A DNA stretch of 64,000 bases, from assembly GCF_009602705.1 (NCBI RefSeq), contig NZ_VSWH01000001.1:2666001-2730000 (forward strand). The letters run 5' to 3'. This DNA is from Chryseobacterium vaccae (GTDB taxonomy: Bacteria; Bacteroidota; Bacteroidia; Flavobacteriales; Weeksellaceae). The position numbers and the translations under genes were made by a program. The notes below the pieces were generated by a model. It was not told the DNA's origin. It saw only the letters and a list, made by a program, of their open reading frames with translations, and made no database searches. Positions 53,207 to 62,285 of the stretch are shown one piece after another. The stretch's first letter is position 1; each line of letters begins with the position of its first letter.

Positions 53207-56200
53207 ATGCTAAAAAAAATACTTTTTACTATACTAGCACTCTTTTACCTATCTCTTACCGCACAGGAAGACTGCATTTCAGCGATCACGGTATGTGGAA
53301 ACTCCAATATCAATTACACACCATCAGGAATAGGAAATATTAATGAAAATTTAGGAGGATGTCTTTCATATGAAAATCATTCAGTCTGGTATAAATTTAC
53401 CATTGCAACCAGTGGCACCCTTACCTTTGACATCACCCCAACAGGACCTGTCGATTATGACTGGGCAGTTTATGGCCCGAATGTAACCTGCTCCAACAGA
53501 GGAACCCCTATCCGCTGTAATGCCTCCGGGGAAAACGGAGCTACAGGACTGAATATGAGCAGCACACAGACTTCCGTACCCGGAGGCTTCGGCCAGCCAA
53601 GGTATTGCAAATATATGGATGTACTCGCCGGGCAGACCTATTATTTATATGTAGATAATTGGTCGACCACTGTTTATACATTTAATTTAACATGGGGAGG
53701 TACTGCTACTTTTGTTTCACCTTTCAATAATTCGTCTGCAGCTCCCAATCCATTTATACCACCGGGAGCTCCGGGACCGAATGCCAATTCACCGCGGGAA
53801 ATCCCAATCTGCGGAAATACAGCCGTTTTCGATTTCAGTTCTTTATCAGCAGGAATATTAAACGGAAATCCCAATTTCACGGTTACTTATTTTAACAATG
53901 CCAATAATGCGGCTACCGGAACGAATCCCATCACAGCTCCAACCACCGTAAACACTACCAATACTTACTATTATAATATTAACTATCAAGATCCAAACAG
54001 CCCTGGAAGTACGATCAATGCCTGCAAACAGACCAATGCCATTGTTTTCAGAAACAAAAGTATTACTGCTTCAATAACACCTTCGGCCACTGTTTTATGC
54101 CCGGGAGGAAGCATTACCTTAACTTCTAACAACCCCACAGGAAATACATGGTCTACTGGAGCTACTACCCCTTCTATTACAGTAACTTCTCCGGGGACTT
54201 ATACTTTAACAACTACCAATGGAACATGTACGAGCGCTCCGGTTTCTACTACGATTACTCAAGATACGGATCCCGCTGTAAGTATTACAGGAAATTTAGT
54301 ACTCTGTGAATCAACCAGCACGCAGCTTACCGCTTCTTCCACAGGAACGGGAAACACTTACACCTGGTCTACAGGAGCAACGGGGAATACTATTTCGGTT
54401 TCAACACCGGGAACCTATACGGTTACTGTGAAAACCCCTTCCAACTGCCAGTACACAAAATCTGTCACGGTAGCACAAGGTGTGGTTCCTGTTGTTCAGA
54501 ATTCAAGCTTGAGCCAATGTTCAAATACGGCAACAGCTATTTTCGACCTTACCTCATCGCAACCCAATATCAGCCAAACAGCTAATGTAAGTTTCGATTA
54601 TTATGTGAATCAAGCAGATGCGATTGCAGGAAATACGAATACAATTACGAACCCAGCAACCTATAATTCAGGTAATGCAACGATCTATGTCCGGGTAAAA
54701 TCAGCAATCTGTTCTAAAATTGCACAATTGCAATTAAATATTACGCAATCGACCGCACCGAGCATTACAGCATCTTCGTCTACGATATGCTACGGAGGGA
54801 ATGTTACCCTCACATCAAGCATCAGCACCGGAAACACCTGGTCTACAGGAGCAACAACCCCATCGATCACCGTTACAACCGAAGGCATCTACACTTTGAC
54901 CAATACAAGCGGAAATTGCACCAGTACTCCCGTTTCAGTTACTATAAATAAAGAGAACGACCCGAATGTGACCATTACAGGAAATTTATTACTGTGTGAC
55001 CAAACCAGCACACAACTTACAGCTGCTTCGGCGGGGACAGGAAACCTCTACACCTGGTCTACAGGAGCAACAACACCAGCGATTACTGTAACGTCTCCGG
55101 GAACTTATACTGTTACTGTGAAAACGCCCGCCAACTGCCAGTACACGAAATCTGTTACGGTAGCACAAGGCATTGTTCCTGCTGTTCAGAATTCAAGTTT
55201 GAGCCAATGCTCCAATACGGCAACAGCTATTTTTGATCTTACTTCAGCACAACCTAATATCAGCACAACTTCAACTGTAAGTTTTGATTATTATGTGAAT
55301 CAGGCAGATGCGATTGCGGGAAATGCGAATACCATTACGAACCCAACAACCTATAATTCAGGTAATGCTACCATTTATGTCCGTGTAAAATCAACAACCT
55401 GTTTTAAAGTAGCCCAGCTGCAGCTTTCCGTTACCCAATTCCCTGTGCCAACGATCAGCGCATCTTCTACAACGATATGCTATGGAGGGAATATCACTTT
55501 AACTTCAAGCAATGCAACGGGAAACACATGGTCCACAGGAGAAACAACCCAATCCATCACCATTACAGCTCCCGGCACCTACACTTTAACGGGGGCAAAC
55601 GGATTGTGCTCAAGCGCACCGGCATCCATTAGCATTTCGGCAGAAAACAATCCGAATTTACAGGTTTCCGGAAATCTTTCTTTCTGCCCGGGATCTTCAA
55701 CTATACTGACCGCTTCTTCACAGGGGACAGGAAATACATTTACATGGTCAAATGGAGTAAATGGAGCCTCTAATACGATTAATATACCCGGCACTTATAC
55801 TGTTACCGCTACAACACCTGCCGGCTGCCAATATCAAAAATCCGTAGTCGTAACTATGGATAATGCCATCATTGTAAATATTGCTCCACCGGCACAGATC
55901 ACCTGCACCAACCCGCAAATCACACTCAATGCAACAGCTTCAATCTATCAGCCCGGAGCCACATTCCTATGGACAGCTTCTAATGGAGGGTCTATTATTT
56001 CAGGAGGCAGTACTTTGACTCCTACCGTTAATAATGGTGGAACTTATACTCTTACCATTACAAGTGCAGCACCTTTAGCATGTACCAGCCAGGCTTCAGT
56101 AGTGGTTAACAAAAACATAACCCCTCCTACTATTGCTATTTCTGCACCTAAACTTACTATTTGCCTTGGGGAATCTGTGGTTCTTACTGCCACAGGGGCT

Positions 56201-57043
56201 GCTACTTACACCTGGACAGGTATTCCAGGCAACGGAAGCTCGCAGACAGTGTCACCTACTACAACCACAACGTATACGGTAACCGGAACCGGAGTTAATG
56301 GATGCGCTGCCCAGACGCCGGCTACAATAACAATTAATGTTGTTCCTGAAATTGTTTCAACCCTACATGACATTGAAATCTGTAAAGGAGACAAAGCTAT
56401 TCTGGATGCAGGATTCGGACCTAACTACACTTATTTATGGAATACAGGAGCAACCACCCGGACCATTAATGTAGAGCTTGAAGGAAATTATTCAGTTACT
56501 ATAAGCAACGGAGTCTGCTCAAAAACATTCACTGCTACGGTAAGGTATATTGTTACGCCTGAAATCCTGAATATTATTTATAAGGACAATACCTTAACGA
56601 TCAATATCAAAAACAGTGGAAACCTTCCGGCAGAGTACTCCATAGACGGAGGGGTAACATGGCAGTCATCCAATATATTCACCAACGTACTCAGAAATAC
56701 TCAATATCCTATTAAAGTAAGAAACAGAGGAGCATTATGCGAAACGAATACAACTTATTATACGTTTTTCATGTCCAATGTTATCACTCCAAACTATGAC
56801 GGCATTAATGATGGGATTGATTTCAGTATCATCAGCAGATATGGAAACTTTGAAGGAAGTATATTTGACCGATACGGAAAATCGATTTTCAAGGTCACTC
56901 CTAAAAATCCGATATGGGATGGTAAATATCTTAACGCCCCACTTCCTACGGGCAGTTACTGGTACCGTTTATTCTGGGAAGATAAAATCAGTAAAAAACC
57001 TGTAGAAACATCAGGCTGGATATTATTAAAAAATAGAGATTAA
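53207..57043 (+). CDS. Giant secreted repeat protein with T9SS type B (gliding-motility-type) sorting domain
   Basis: 1278 residues. Signal peptide about 1-19. The N-terminal domain (20-165; SVWYKFTIATSGTLTFDI, VDYDWAVYG) resembles the beta-sandwich that heads many Bacteroidota adhesins. The body is made of Ig/PKD-like repeats with recurring Cys, TWSTGATTPSITVTSPGTYT and a second domain type (VSFDYYVNQADAIAG). Two full composite repeats of about 230 residues and a partial third are present. The last 90 residues, with NVITPNYDGINDGIDF, FDRYGK and PLPTGSYWYRLFW, are the T9SS type B sorting domain. It is a probable surface adhesin; monocistronic with a terminator. Confidence 0.93.
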   Translation: MLKKILFTILALFYLSLTAQEDCISAITVCGNSNINYTPSGIGNINENLGGCLSYENHSVWYKFTIATSGTLTFDITPTGPVDYDWAVYGPNVTCSNRGTPIRCNASGENGATGLNMSSTQTSVPGGFGQPRYCKYMDVLAGQTYYLYVDNWSTTVYTFNLTWGGTATFVSPFNNSSAAPNPFIPPGAPGPNANSPREIPICGNTAVFDFSSLSAGILNGNPNFTVTYFNNANNAATGTNPITAPTTVNTTNTYYYNINYQDPNSPGSTINACKQTNAIVFRNKSITASITPSATVLCPGGSITLTSNNPTGNTWSTGATTPSITVTSPGTYTLTTTNGTCTSAPVSTTITQDTDPAVSITGNLVLCESTSTQLTASSTGTGNTYTWSTGATGNTISVSTPGTYTVTVKTPSNCQYTKSVTVAQGVVPVVQNSSLSQCSNTATAIFDLTSSQPNISQTANVSFDYYVNQADAIAGNTNTITNPATYNSGNATIYVRVKSAICSKIAQLQLNITQSTAPSITASSSTICYGGNVTLTSSISTGNTWSTGATTPSITVTTEGIYTLTNTSGNCTSTPVSVTINKENDPNVTITGNLLLCDQTSTQLTAASAGTGNLYTWSTGATTPAITVTSPGTYTVTVKTPANCQYTKSVTVAQGIVPAVQNSSLSQCSNTATAIFDLTSAQPNISTTSTVSFDYYVNQADAIAGNANTITNPTTYNSGNATIYVRVKSTTCFKVAQLQLSVTQFPVPTISASSTTICYGGNITLTSSNATGNTWSTGETTQSITITAPGTYTLTGANGLCSSAPASISISAENNPNLQVSGNLSFCPGSSTILTASSQGTGNTFTWSNGVNGASNTINIPGTYTVTATTPAGCQYQKSVVVTMDNAIIVNIAPPAQITCTNPQITLNATASIYQPGATFLWTASNGGSIISGGSTLTPTVNNGGTYTLTITSAAPLACTSQASVVVNKNITPPTIAISAPKLTICLGESVVLTATGAATYTWTGIPGNGSSQTVSPTTTTTYTVTGTGVNGCAAQTPATITINVVPEIVSTLHDIEICKGDKAILDAGFGPNYTYLWNTGATTRTINVELEGNYSVTISNGVCSKTFTATVRYIVTPEILNIIYKDNTLTINIKNSGNLPAEYSIDGGVTWQSSNIFTNVLRNTQYPIKVRNRGALCETNTTYYTFFMSNVITPNYDGINDGIDFSIISRYGNFEGSIFDRYGKSIFKVTPKNPIWDGKYLNAPLPTGSYWYRLFWEDKISKKPVETSGWILLKNRD
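54062..55862 (+). repeat. Roughly 690-bp tandem coding repeats
   Basis: Composite units begin near 54062, 54751 and 55438 (the third incomplete). Long DNA stretches are nearly identical between the first two, for example around the codons for VQNSSLSQCSNTATAIFDL. This suggests recent expansion or gene conversion within the gene. Confidence 0.8.
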
Positions 57044-57052
57044 TTTTTATAC

Positions 57053-57083
57053 AACTGCCGACAATCTATGAATGTCGGCAGTT
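57053..57083 (+). terminator. Terminator of the giant T9SS gene
   Basis: AACTGCCGACA and TGTCGGCAGTT form a perfect 11-bp stem with a 9-nt loop, followed by TTGTTTC, 9 bp after the stop. Confidence 0.9.
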
Positions 57084-57174
57084 TTGTTTCACCCCTATGA
57101 ATCAGAATCCTCCCCTTATTACTATAATTAAAAAAAGCAATGGCCGATATTAACGGTATTTAAACAAAATATTC

Positions 57175-57182
57175 TATATTTG
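57175..57182 (+). promoter_or_regulatory. tmRNA promoter -7 box
   Basis: TATATTTG lies 16 bp before the mature tmRNA 5' end. No good TTTG at -33. Confidence 0.6.
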
Positions 57183-57198
57183 CAGTCACTTTATTCAT

Positions 57199-57596
57199 GG
57201 GGTTGACTGGTTTCGACAGCAAGACCAATGGGTAAGTAAGCATGCAGAGAACCGTAGCGCGATCTCTATAATCCCTTGCTACAAAATTTTAACTGGCAAC
57301 GAAGAGTTCGCTCTTGCAGCTTAATATCGAAGTATAGTAGATCAAGCGTTTTCCCGAAGATTTCAGTAGGGAAGCAAGATATTCCACAAATGCTCTGTTC
57401 TGCGGCGTTTGATTCTGGGATATAGGAATGCGGAAATAAGGTTTTAGAAACTTCGGCTAAAGCACGAAAATTTAGAAGATAAGCTGGAAGTTGGGTGTCT
57501 GCCCTCTGCCTCCAGTCGAAAACCAATGGTAGAATAAGCATGTAGAAAGCTTATGTATTGCTTGTTTGGACGAGGGTTCGAATCCCTCCAACTCCA
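57199..57596 (+). ncRNA. ssrA: Transfer-messenger RNA (tmRNA)
   Basis: The 5' end GGGGTTGACTGGTTTCGAC and 3' end GGTTCGAATCCCTCCAACTCC are the tRNA-like halves; GGGGTTG pairs with CAACTCC and the discriminator is A. The tag frame at 57295-57324 reads GGC AAC GAA GAG TTC GCT CTT GCA GCT TAA, giving GNEEFALAA, a typical Bacteroidota degradation tag ending ALAA. With SmpB it rescues stalled ribosomes. The CCA end is not fully encoded. Confidence 0.97.
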
Positions 57597-57609
57597 CTTT
57601 TTAAACTAG

Positions 57610-57645
57610 AGAGAATTTGTATATAATTACACTTTCTCTTTTTTG
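57610..57645 (+). terminator. tmRNA terminator
   Basis: AGAGAA...TTCTCT with inner TGTA/TACA pairs forms a hairpin, followed by TTTTTTG. It starts 13 nt after the mature 3' end. Confidence 0.75.
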
Positions 57646-57712
57646 TTTTTCCCAAAGCCACTCAAAAACGTCTTACCTTATCTTTCTATTATAAAAGTCA
57701 ATATCACAAAGC

Positions 57713-57780
57713 AAAAAAAATCCCCGAATTGCTTCGAGGATAAAAACTAATAACCATGAAAACTCAAATAAATGAGAATC
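57713..57780 (-). ncRNA. Candidate small RNA next to tmRNA
   Basis: Minus strand: -33 TTTG (57814-57817), 21 nt, -7 TACCTTTG (57785-57792), then about 40 nt, then a terminator hairpin TCCTCGAA/TTCGGGGA (57721-57740) followed by eight T. The predicted transcript is about 65 nt. A larger dyad, CCATGA...TCATGG with inner CTCA/TGAG (57754-57784), overlaps its start and could be an operator or RNA hairpin. It also contains an 11-codon frame (ATG at 57783). No matching family is known to me. Confidence 0.4.
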
Positions 57781-57899
57781 ATGGCAAAGGTACTCATAAA
57801 TAATGAATAACAGCAAATAATGAAGCCGCAAATTGCAGTTATTCAAAATATCAATTGCTTTTTATTTATATATTTAGTCCAACTAAAAAACTATAAACC

Positions 57900-58043
57900 A
57901 TGAAATACAGGATTATCAGCAGCTTTTCTATTGAAGAGATATAAAAAGAAATAAACAGTTTATTATTGCAGGGCTGGAAATTTCAGGGAGGTATATGAAT
58001 ATACGAAAAAGGCTTCATTCAGGCTGTAGTAAAAGATAAGTAA
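57900..58043 (+). pseudogene. DUF1737-like pseudogene with two in-frame stops
   Basis: The frame reads MKYRIISSFSIEEI, stop (TAA 57942-57944), KEINSLLLQGWKFQGGI, stop (TGA 57996-57998), IYEKGFIQAVVKDK, final stop. Ignoring the stops it is a full-length DUF1737-type small protein (MKYxII, GWxxQGG, QAVV). Length of 47 codons and no frameshift mean only two point mutations were needed to inactivate it. DUF1737 function is unknown. A bidirectional terminator follows. Confidence 0.7.
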
Positions 58044-58050
58044 AATAAAA

Positions 58051-58078
58051 GGGGCTGGTTCAAAAAAGAGCTAGCCCC
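58051..58078. terminator. Bidirectional terminator
   Basis: GGGGCTGGTTC and GAGCTAGCCCC pair over 11 bp (two G-U wobbles) with a 6-nt A loop. It serves the minus-strand AraC gene and the relict plus-strand DUF1737 gene. Confidence 0.8.
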
Positions 58079-58105
58079 GTTTATGATTTCTTATACAAGA
58101 AGATG

Positions 58106-58915
58106 CTATAAGGACAATTTACTAGGTGGCAATCCAAATTGCTTTTTAAATGCAAATGAAAAATGGGAAAGATCTTCAAATCCGAGATCCAGATAGATAT
58201 CCGAAATCTTTTTCCCTTTTTCCAGAAGATAACGGGCTTCCTGTAACCTTCTTTGAAGCAGCCATTTTCCGGGTGCTGTTCCGAATATCTTTTCAAAATC
58301 TCTTTTAAAAGCAGCCAGGCTTCTTCCGGTAAGGTAGGCGAAGCGGTCAAGTTTTACATTAAAATGGTAATTCTTCAGCATAAACTCTTCAAGATTGATC
58401 TTGTAAGGTTCGGAAATATCATAGAGAATATTCTTTAATGACGGATCATATCCAAATAATAGCAGCAATGCTTCTTTCTGTTTTAAGAAAGCCAGTTCCG
58501 GAGATTTATTTTCTAAAAGATCCTGATAGTGCAACAGAGATTCCATAAAATATTTCAGATGCGGAACATGTGACAGCTCTATAAAAACAGGAGTTTTAAC
58601 TTTTTCCGGAACTGCAAAACGTTCCTCTGTGCTCATCTGCTTCAGCATTCCGTCATCAAACCTGATGGATAAAGATTTAAACCCTGCTCCCTCACCTGGT
58701 TTTTTCAAAAACTTTAATAACTGATTTTTCCTGACAAGATATACATCTCCGCTCCGAAATACCTTCCTATTCTCCCCGTCATTAAGTTCCATCTCTCCTG
58801 AAATTACCATAGACAAGGCATTGTAAGAAACAAACTGCTCGCCTTCACGAAAAACAGTAAAGTAGCAGGAATAATTGATATAATTTAAGTCTTCAGACAT
58901 TTTTATACGATTCAT
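58106..58915 (-). CDS. AraC-family transcriptional regulator
   Basis: 269 residues. N-terminal effector region (1-150) with a cupin-like segment (NALSMVISGEMELNDGEN) and a C-terminal double HTH domain from about 170: FAYLTGRSLAAFKRDFEKIF, then KISDIYLDLGFEDLSHFSFA, ending KKQFGLPPSK. An alternative start is Met6. It lies 52 bp downstream of an aldehyde dehydrogenase gene on the same strand, and a pair of direct repeats upstream of that gene looks like its binding sites. Inferred to regulate the dehydrogenase. Confidence 0.9.
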   Translation of the reverse strand: MNRIKMSEDLNYINYSCYFTVFREGEQFVSYNALSMVISGEMELNDGENRKVFRSGDVYLVRKNQLLKFLKKPGEGAGFKSLSIRFDDGMLKQMSTEERFAVPEKVKTPVFIELSHVPHLKYFMESLLHYQDLLENKSPELAFLKQKEALLLLFGYDPSLKNILYDISEPYKINLEEFMLKNYHFNVKLDRFAYLTGRSLAAFKRDFEKIFGTAPGKWLLQRRLQEARYLLEKGKKISDIYLDLGFEDLSHFSFAFKKQFGLPPSKLSL

Positions 58916-58967
58916 ATTGAACGAAACCTTTCGGTCTGACTGTTAAATATACTGCTTTTAATTATTT

Positions 58968-60383
58968 TTATATTAATATTGATTTAGGCTCCAGATATTC
59001 TTCTAAACCATATGCTCCAAATTCTCTTCCAATTCCCGACTGTTTAAATCCACCGAACGGAGCCAGAGGATCATGCTTAAAGCCGTTGATACAAACCCTT
59101 CCGGCTTCAATTTGTGACGCGACATTCAAAGCACGTTTCTCATCCGCAGAAGAGATATAAGCAGCCAATCCATAAGTGGTATCATTGGCTATTGCAACAG
59201 CTTCTTCTTCATTTTCATAAGGGATAATGGATAGTACAGGACCAAAGATTTCCTCCTGTGCAATCCGCATATCGTTGTGAACATTGGTAAAAATAGTAGC
59301 CTTTACAAAGTTTCCGTTTTCAAGACCTTCGGGTTTTCCAATACCTCCTGCTAATATCTCTGCTCCTTCTTCTATTCCAAGCTTAATATAAGATTGTACC
59401 CGTTCGTATTGCTTTTCAGAAACCATGGGTCCTACATTGGTCTCTTCATTAGCAGGATTTCCAACAACAACCTGCATTGCAGCTTCTTTTGCAATGGTGT
59501 TTACTTCTTTGATTTTTGAACGGGGAACCAGTAAACGCGTAGGCGCAATACAAGCCTGGCCACTGTTCATATAAGCTCCAAAAACAGCCTGAGGGATGAC
59601 CTGTTTCAAATCTGAATCATCAAGAATAATATTAGGTGATTTCCCTCCAAGTTCCAACGTAACTCTCTTCATTGAATCCACGGCTCCTTTAGCGATCATT
59701 TTACCTGTCTGGGTAGAACCCGTAAAGGATATCTTAGCCACATCATTACTATTAACAATCTCATTCCCCACAATACTGCCCAATCCGTTCACCACATTAA
59801 AGATACCTTTTGGAAGGCCTGCATTATGAAAACACTCCATAATAACCTGTGTCTGCAATGCACTCATCTCGCTGGGCTTTACCACTACCGTACATCCTGC
59901 TGCAACGGCAGTCGCAAACTTATTGCAGATAAAGCTGTTGCTGGAATTCCAGGGAGTAATAATTCCTACAACGCCAACCGGTGTCATCTGTACCTGAGTA
60001 TTTCCGGCCTTCCTGGTAAACTCGAAATCACGTAAGGTCTCTATCATATGATCAAAACCTCCTACCATATTCTGAAAGCTCATGGTACAAAACTGTCGTG
60101 TTCCTCCATATTCCAGGATCATGGTTTCAATAAGATCTTCTTCACGGCCCTGTACAGATTTCTTTAGATTTTCAAGAATGACAATACGTTCTTCTATAGT
60201 TGTTTTCGAAAATGTTTTAAAAGCTTCTTTTGCTGCGGCAATCGCGTTTTGTGTATCTATTTCATCCCCCAGTACTACTTCTCCAATTTTCTGATGGTTT
60301 GAAGGATTAATAAGGTCAAAGACTTCAGTACCGTTTAATCCGGTAAATTCACCATTGATGTAAGCTTTGTCTATACGTTTCAT
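58968..60383 (-). CDS. NAD(P)-dependent aldehyde dehydrogenase
   Basis: 471 residues from the ATG at 60383 (MKRIDKAYINGEFTG). A longer frame from 60419 is rejected because the extra residues are not family-like. Landmarks: TPWNSSNSFICNK in the cofactor site, general base Glu in VTLELGGKSPNII, and the catalytic Cys in GQACIAPTRL (about residue 278). It oxidises aldehydes to acids. The substrate is unclear; the sequence resembles broad-range or benzaldehyde-type members. Paired with an AraC regulator downstream. Confidence 0.95.
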   Translation of the reverse strand: MKRIDKAYINGEFTGLNGTEVFDLINPSNHQKIGEVVLGDEIDTQNAIAAAKEAFKTFSKTTIEERIVILENLKKSVQGREEDLIETMILEYGGTRQFCTMSFQNMVGGFDHMIETLRDFEFTRKAGNTQVQMTPVGVVGIITPWNSSNSFICNKFATAVAAGCTVVVKPSEMSALQTQVIMECFHNAGLPKGIFNVVNGLGSIVGNEIVNSNDVAKISFTGSTQTGKMIAKGAVDSMKRVTLELGGKSPNIILDDSDLKQVIPQAVFGAYMNSGQACIAPTRLLVPRSKIKEVNTIAKEAAMQVVVGNPANEETNVGPMVSEKQYERVQSYIKLGIEEGAEILAGGIGKPEGLENGNFVKATIFTNVHNDMRIAQEEIFGPVLSIIPYENEEEAVAIANDTTYGLAAYISSADEKRALNVASQIEAGRVCINGFKHDPLAPFGGFKQSGIGREFGAYGLEEYLEPKSILI

Positions 60384-60445
60384 AGGTATGTATGTATTTA
60401 TTTTAATTGTACAGGACAAAGTTCCGATAATAAGGATCTCATCAT

Positions 60446-60484
60446 TTTGTTGTAAAGCTCAATTCAACTTTGTTAAAAAGCTCA
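60446..60484. promoter_or_regulatory. Direct repeats upstream of the aldehyde dehydrogenase (AraC sites?)
   Basis: TTTGTTGTAAAGCTCA (60446-60461) and TTTGTTAAAAAGCTCA (60469-60484) agree at 14 of 16 positions and start 23 bp apart, about two helical turns. This is the arrangement bound by AraC-type dimers. They lie 63-101 bp before the aldehyde dehydrogenase start. Confidence 0.55.
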
Positions 60485-60718
60485 GCTTAATCATTCATGT
60501 TTGTTTCAGAATGATGAGGTAGGGTGAAAAAATGGTTCTTTTAGCAATAGCTGGCTAAAAAAAATCAAATCGGTTTCAGATAAAATCAAATTCAATCACC
60601 ATATAATATATACAAATATAAACTCCTGAAAACGAAAAGACTAAAGTTTTATTATCCAAAATCCGGAATCGTTGTCCACAAAAAAGACTAAAAAAATGTT
60701 TTATCGTAAAGAATTTTA

Positions 60719-60726
60719 TATATTTG
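60719..60726 (+). promoter_or_regulatory. acpP promoter -7 box
   Basis: TATATTTG on the plus strand, 31 bp before the acpP ATG. The rest of the 370-bp gap (60384-60757) holds only this box and the direct repeats at 60446-60484. Confidence 0.6.
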
Positions 60727-60757
60727 CACCATCTAACAATTAAAAAAATAATTTACT

Positions 60758-60997
60758 ATGTCAGACATTGCATCAAGAGTAAAAGCTATCATCGCTGATA
60801 AGCTTGACGTTGAAGAAACAGAAGTAACTCCTGAAGCTAGCTTCACTAACGATCTAGGAGCTGATTCATTGGATACAGTTGAACTTATCATGGAGTTTGA
60901 AAAAGAATTCAACATTCAAATCCCTGATGATCAGGCTGAAAAAATTACTACTGTAGGACACGCTATCGCTTATATCGAGGAAGTAGTAAATAAATAA
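60758..60997 (+). CDS. acpP: Acyl carrier protein
   Basis: 79 residues, acidic, four-helix ACP. The phosphopantetheine site is Ser37 in [10 protein letters not shown]. It carries growing fatty acyl chains. It is followed 34 bp later by fabF and shares the conserved acpP-fabF-rnc order found across bacteria. Confidence 0.98.
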   Translation: MSDIASRVKAIIADKLDVEETEVTPEASFTNDLGADSLDTVELIMEFEKEFNIQIPDDQAEKITTVGHAIAYIEEVVNK

Positions 60998-61031
60998 TAT
61001 TCTTCAACAAAAAAGAAAATTTAAAAAGTTT

Positions 61032-62276
61032 ATGGAATTAAAAAGAGTAGTTGTAACCGGTTTTGGCGCAATAACACCGATTGGAAAAAATGCAAAAGAA
61101 TACTGGGAAAATCTTGTGAAAGGTGAGAGCGGTGCAGCTCCGATTACTCTTTTTGATGCCACAAACTTTAAGACCAAGTTCGCTTGCGAAGTAAAAGGGT
61201 TCGATCCATTGCAGCATTTCGATAAGAAAGAAGCTAAGAAAATGGACCGTAATACTCAATTGGGTATGGTAGCTGCTAAAGAAGCAGTGGCACATTCCCG
61301 AATTATTGAAGACAATGTGGATAAAAACAGAGTCGGTGTCATCTGGGGTTCAGGAATCGGAGGTTTAGAAACTTTCGAAACTGAAGTTTTAGGTTGGGCC
61401 AACACTGAAATACCAAGATTCAACCCGTTCTTTATTCCTAAGATGATCGCGGATATTACGCCGGGACACATCTCAATTGAATACGGATTCCACGGGCCGA
61501 ATTATACAACGGTATCTGCATGTGCGTCTTCTGCAAACGCTTTAATTGATTCCAAAATGCTTATCCAGCTTGGAAAAGCAGACGTTATTGTGTGCGGAGG
61601 CTCTGAAGCAGCCGTTACAGCAAGTGGTGTTGGTGGATTCAATGCAATGATGGCACTTTCTACAAGAAATGATGATCCTAAAACAGCATCAAGACCATTT
61701 GACAAAGACAGAGATGGATTTGTACTGGGTGAAGGTGCAGGATGTATCATCCTTGAAGAATATGAGCACGCGGTAAAACGTGGTGCCACAATTTATGCAG
61801 AATTAAAAGGAGGCGGTATGAGTGCAGACGCACATCACATGACGGCCCCACATCCTGAAGGCTTAGGCGCTTACCTGGTTATGAAAAACTGTATGGAAGA
61901 TGCAGGCTTAACTGCTGATGAAGTAGACCACATCAACATGCATGGTACCTCTACTCCATTAGGAGATATTGCAGAATCCAACGCAATTTCAAGACTATTG
62001 GGTGAACACGCTTACGATATTCAGATTAATTCTACAAAATCAATGACTGGTCACCTTCTGGGTGCTGCTGGTGTCATTGAAGCTATCGCTGCGTTGGGAA
62101 CTATTATTCATGGTATTGTTCCTCCTACCATCAACCATTTTACTGATGATGAAAATATTGACAGCAGACTTAACTTTACGTTTAACAAAGCTGTGAAAAA
62201 AGATGTAAAAGTAGCCATGAGCAATACTTTTGGATTTGGCGGGCACAACGCTTGCGTTCTATTTAAGAAAATCTAA
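61032..62276 (+). CDS. fabF: 3-oxoacyl-ACP synthase II
   Basis: 414 residues, standard KAS II. The catalytic triad is Cys164 (VSACASSANA), His304 (NMHGTSTPLGD) and His341 (SMTGHLLGAAG). It condenses malonyl-ACP with acyl-ACP in fatty acid elongation in the cytoplasm. A Gly-rich GFGGHNACV motif closes the C-terminus. Operon with acpP and rnc (9-bp gap). Confidence 0.98.
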   Translation: MELKRVVVTGFGAITPIGKNAKEYWENLVKGESGAAPITLFDATNFKTKFACEVKGFDPLQHFDKKEAKKMDRNTQLGMVAAKEAVAHSRIIEDNVDKNRVGVIWGSGIGGLETFETEVLGWANTEIPRFNPFFIPKMIADITPGHISIEYGFHGPNYTTVSACASSANALIDSKMLIQLGKADVIVCGGSEAAVTASGVGGFNAMMALSTRNDDPKTASRPFDKDRDGFVLGEGAGCIILEEYEHAVKRGATIYAELKGGGMSADAHHMTAPHPEGLGAYLVMKNCMEDAGLTADEVDHINMHGTSTPLGDIAESNAISRLLGEHAYDIQINSTKSMTGHLLGAAGVIEAIAALGTIIHGIVPPTINHFTDDENIDSRLNFTFNKAVKKDVKVAMSNTFGFGGHNACVLFKKI

Positions 62277-62285
62277 ATTTACTGA

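Noticed and set aside
54062..55862. CRISPR-like repetition
   Set aside because: The repeats are long, in frame and coding; there are no short repeat-spacer units.
57266..57541. A 91-codon minus-strand ORF
   Set aside because: It lies entirely within the tmRNA gene, on the opposite strand, and has no protein features.
60538..60560. TTTTAGC/GCTAAAA hairpin in the gap before acpP
   Set aside because: There is no T-run after it on either strand and no gene ends there, so it is not a convincing terminator.
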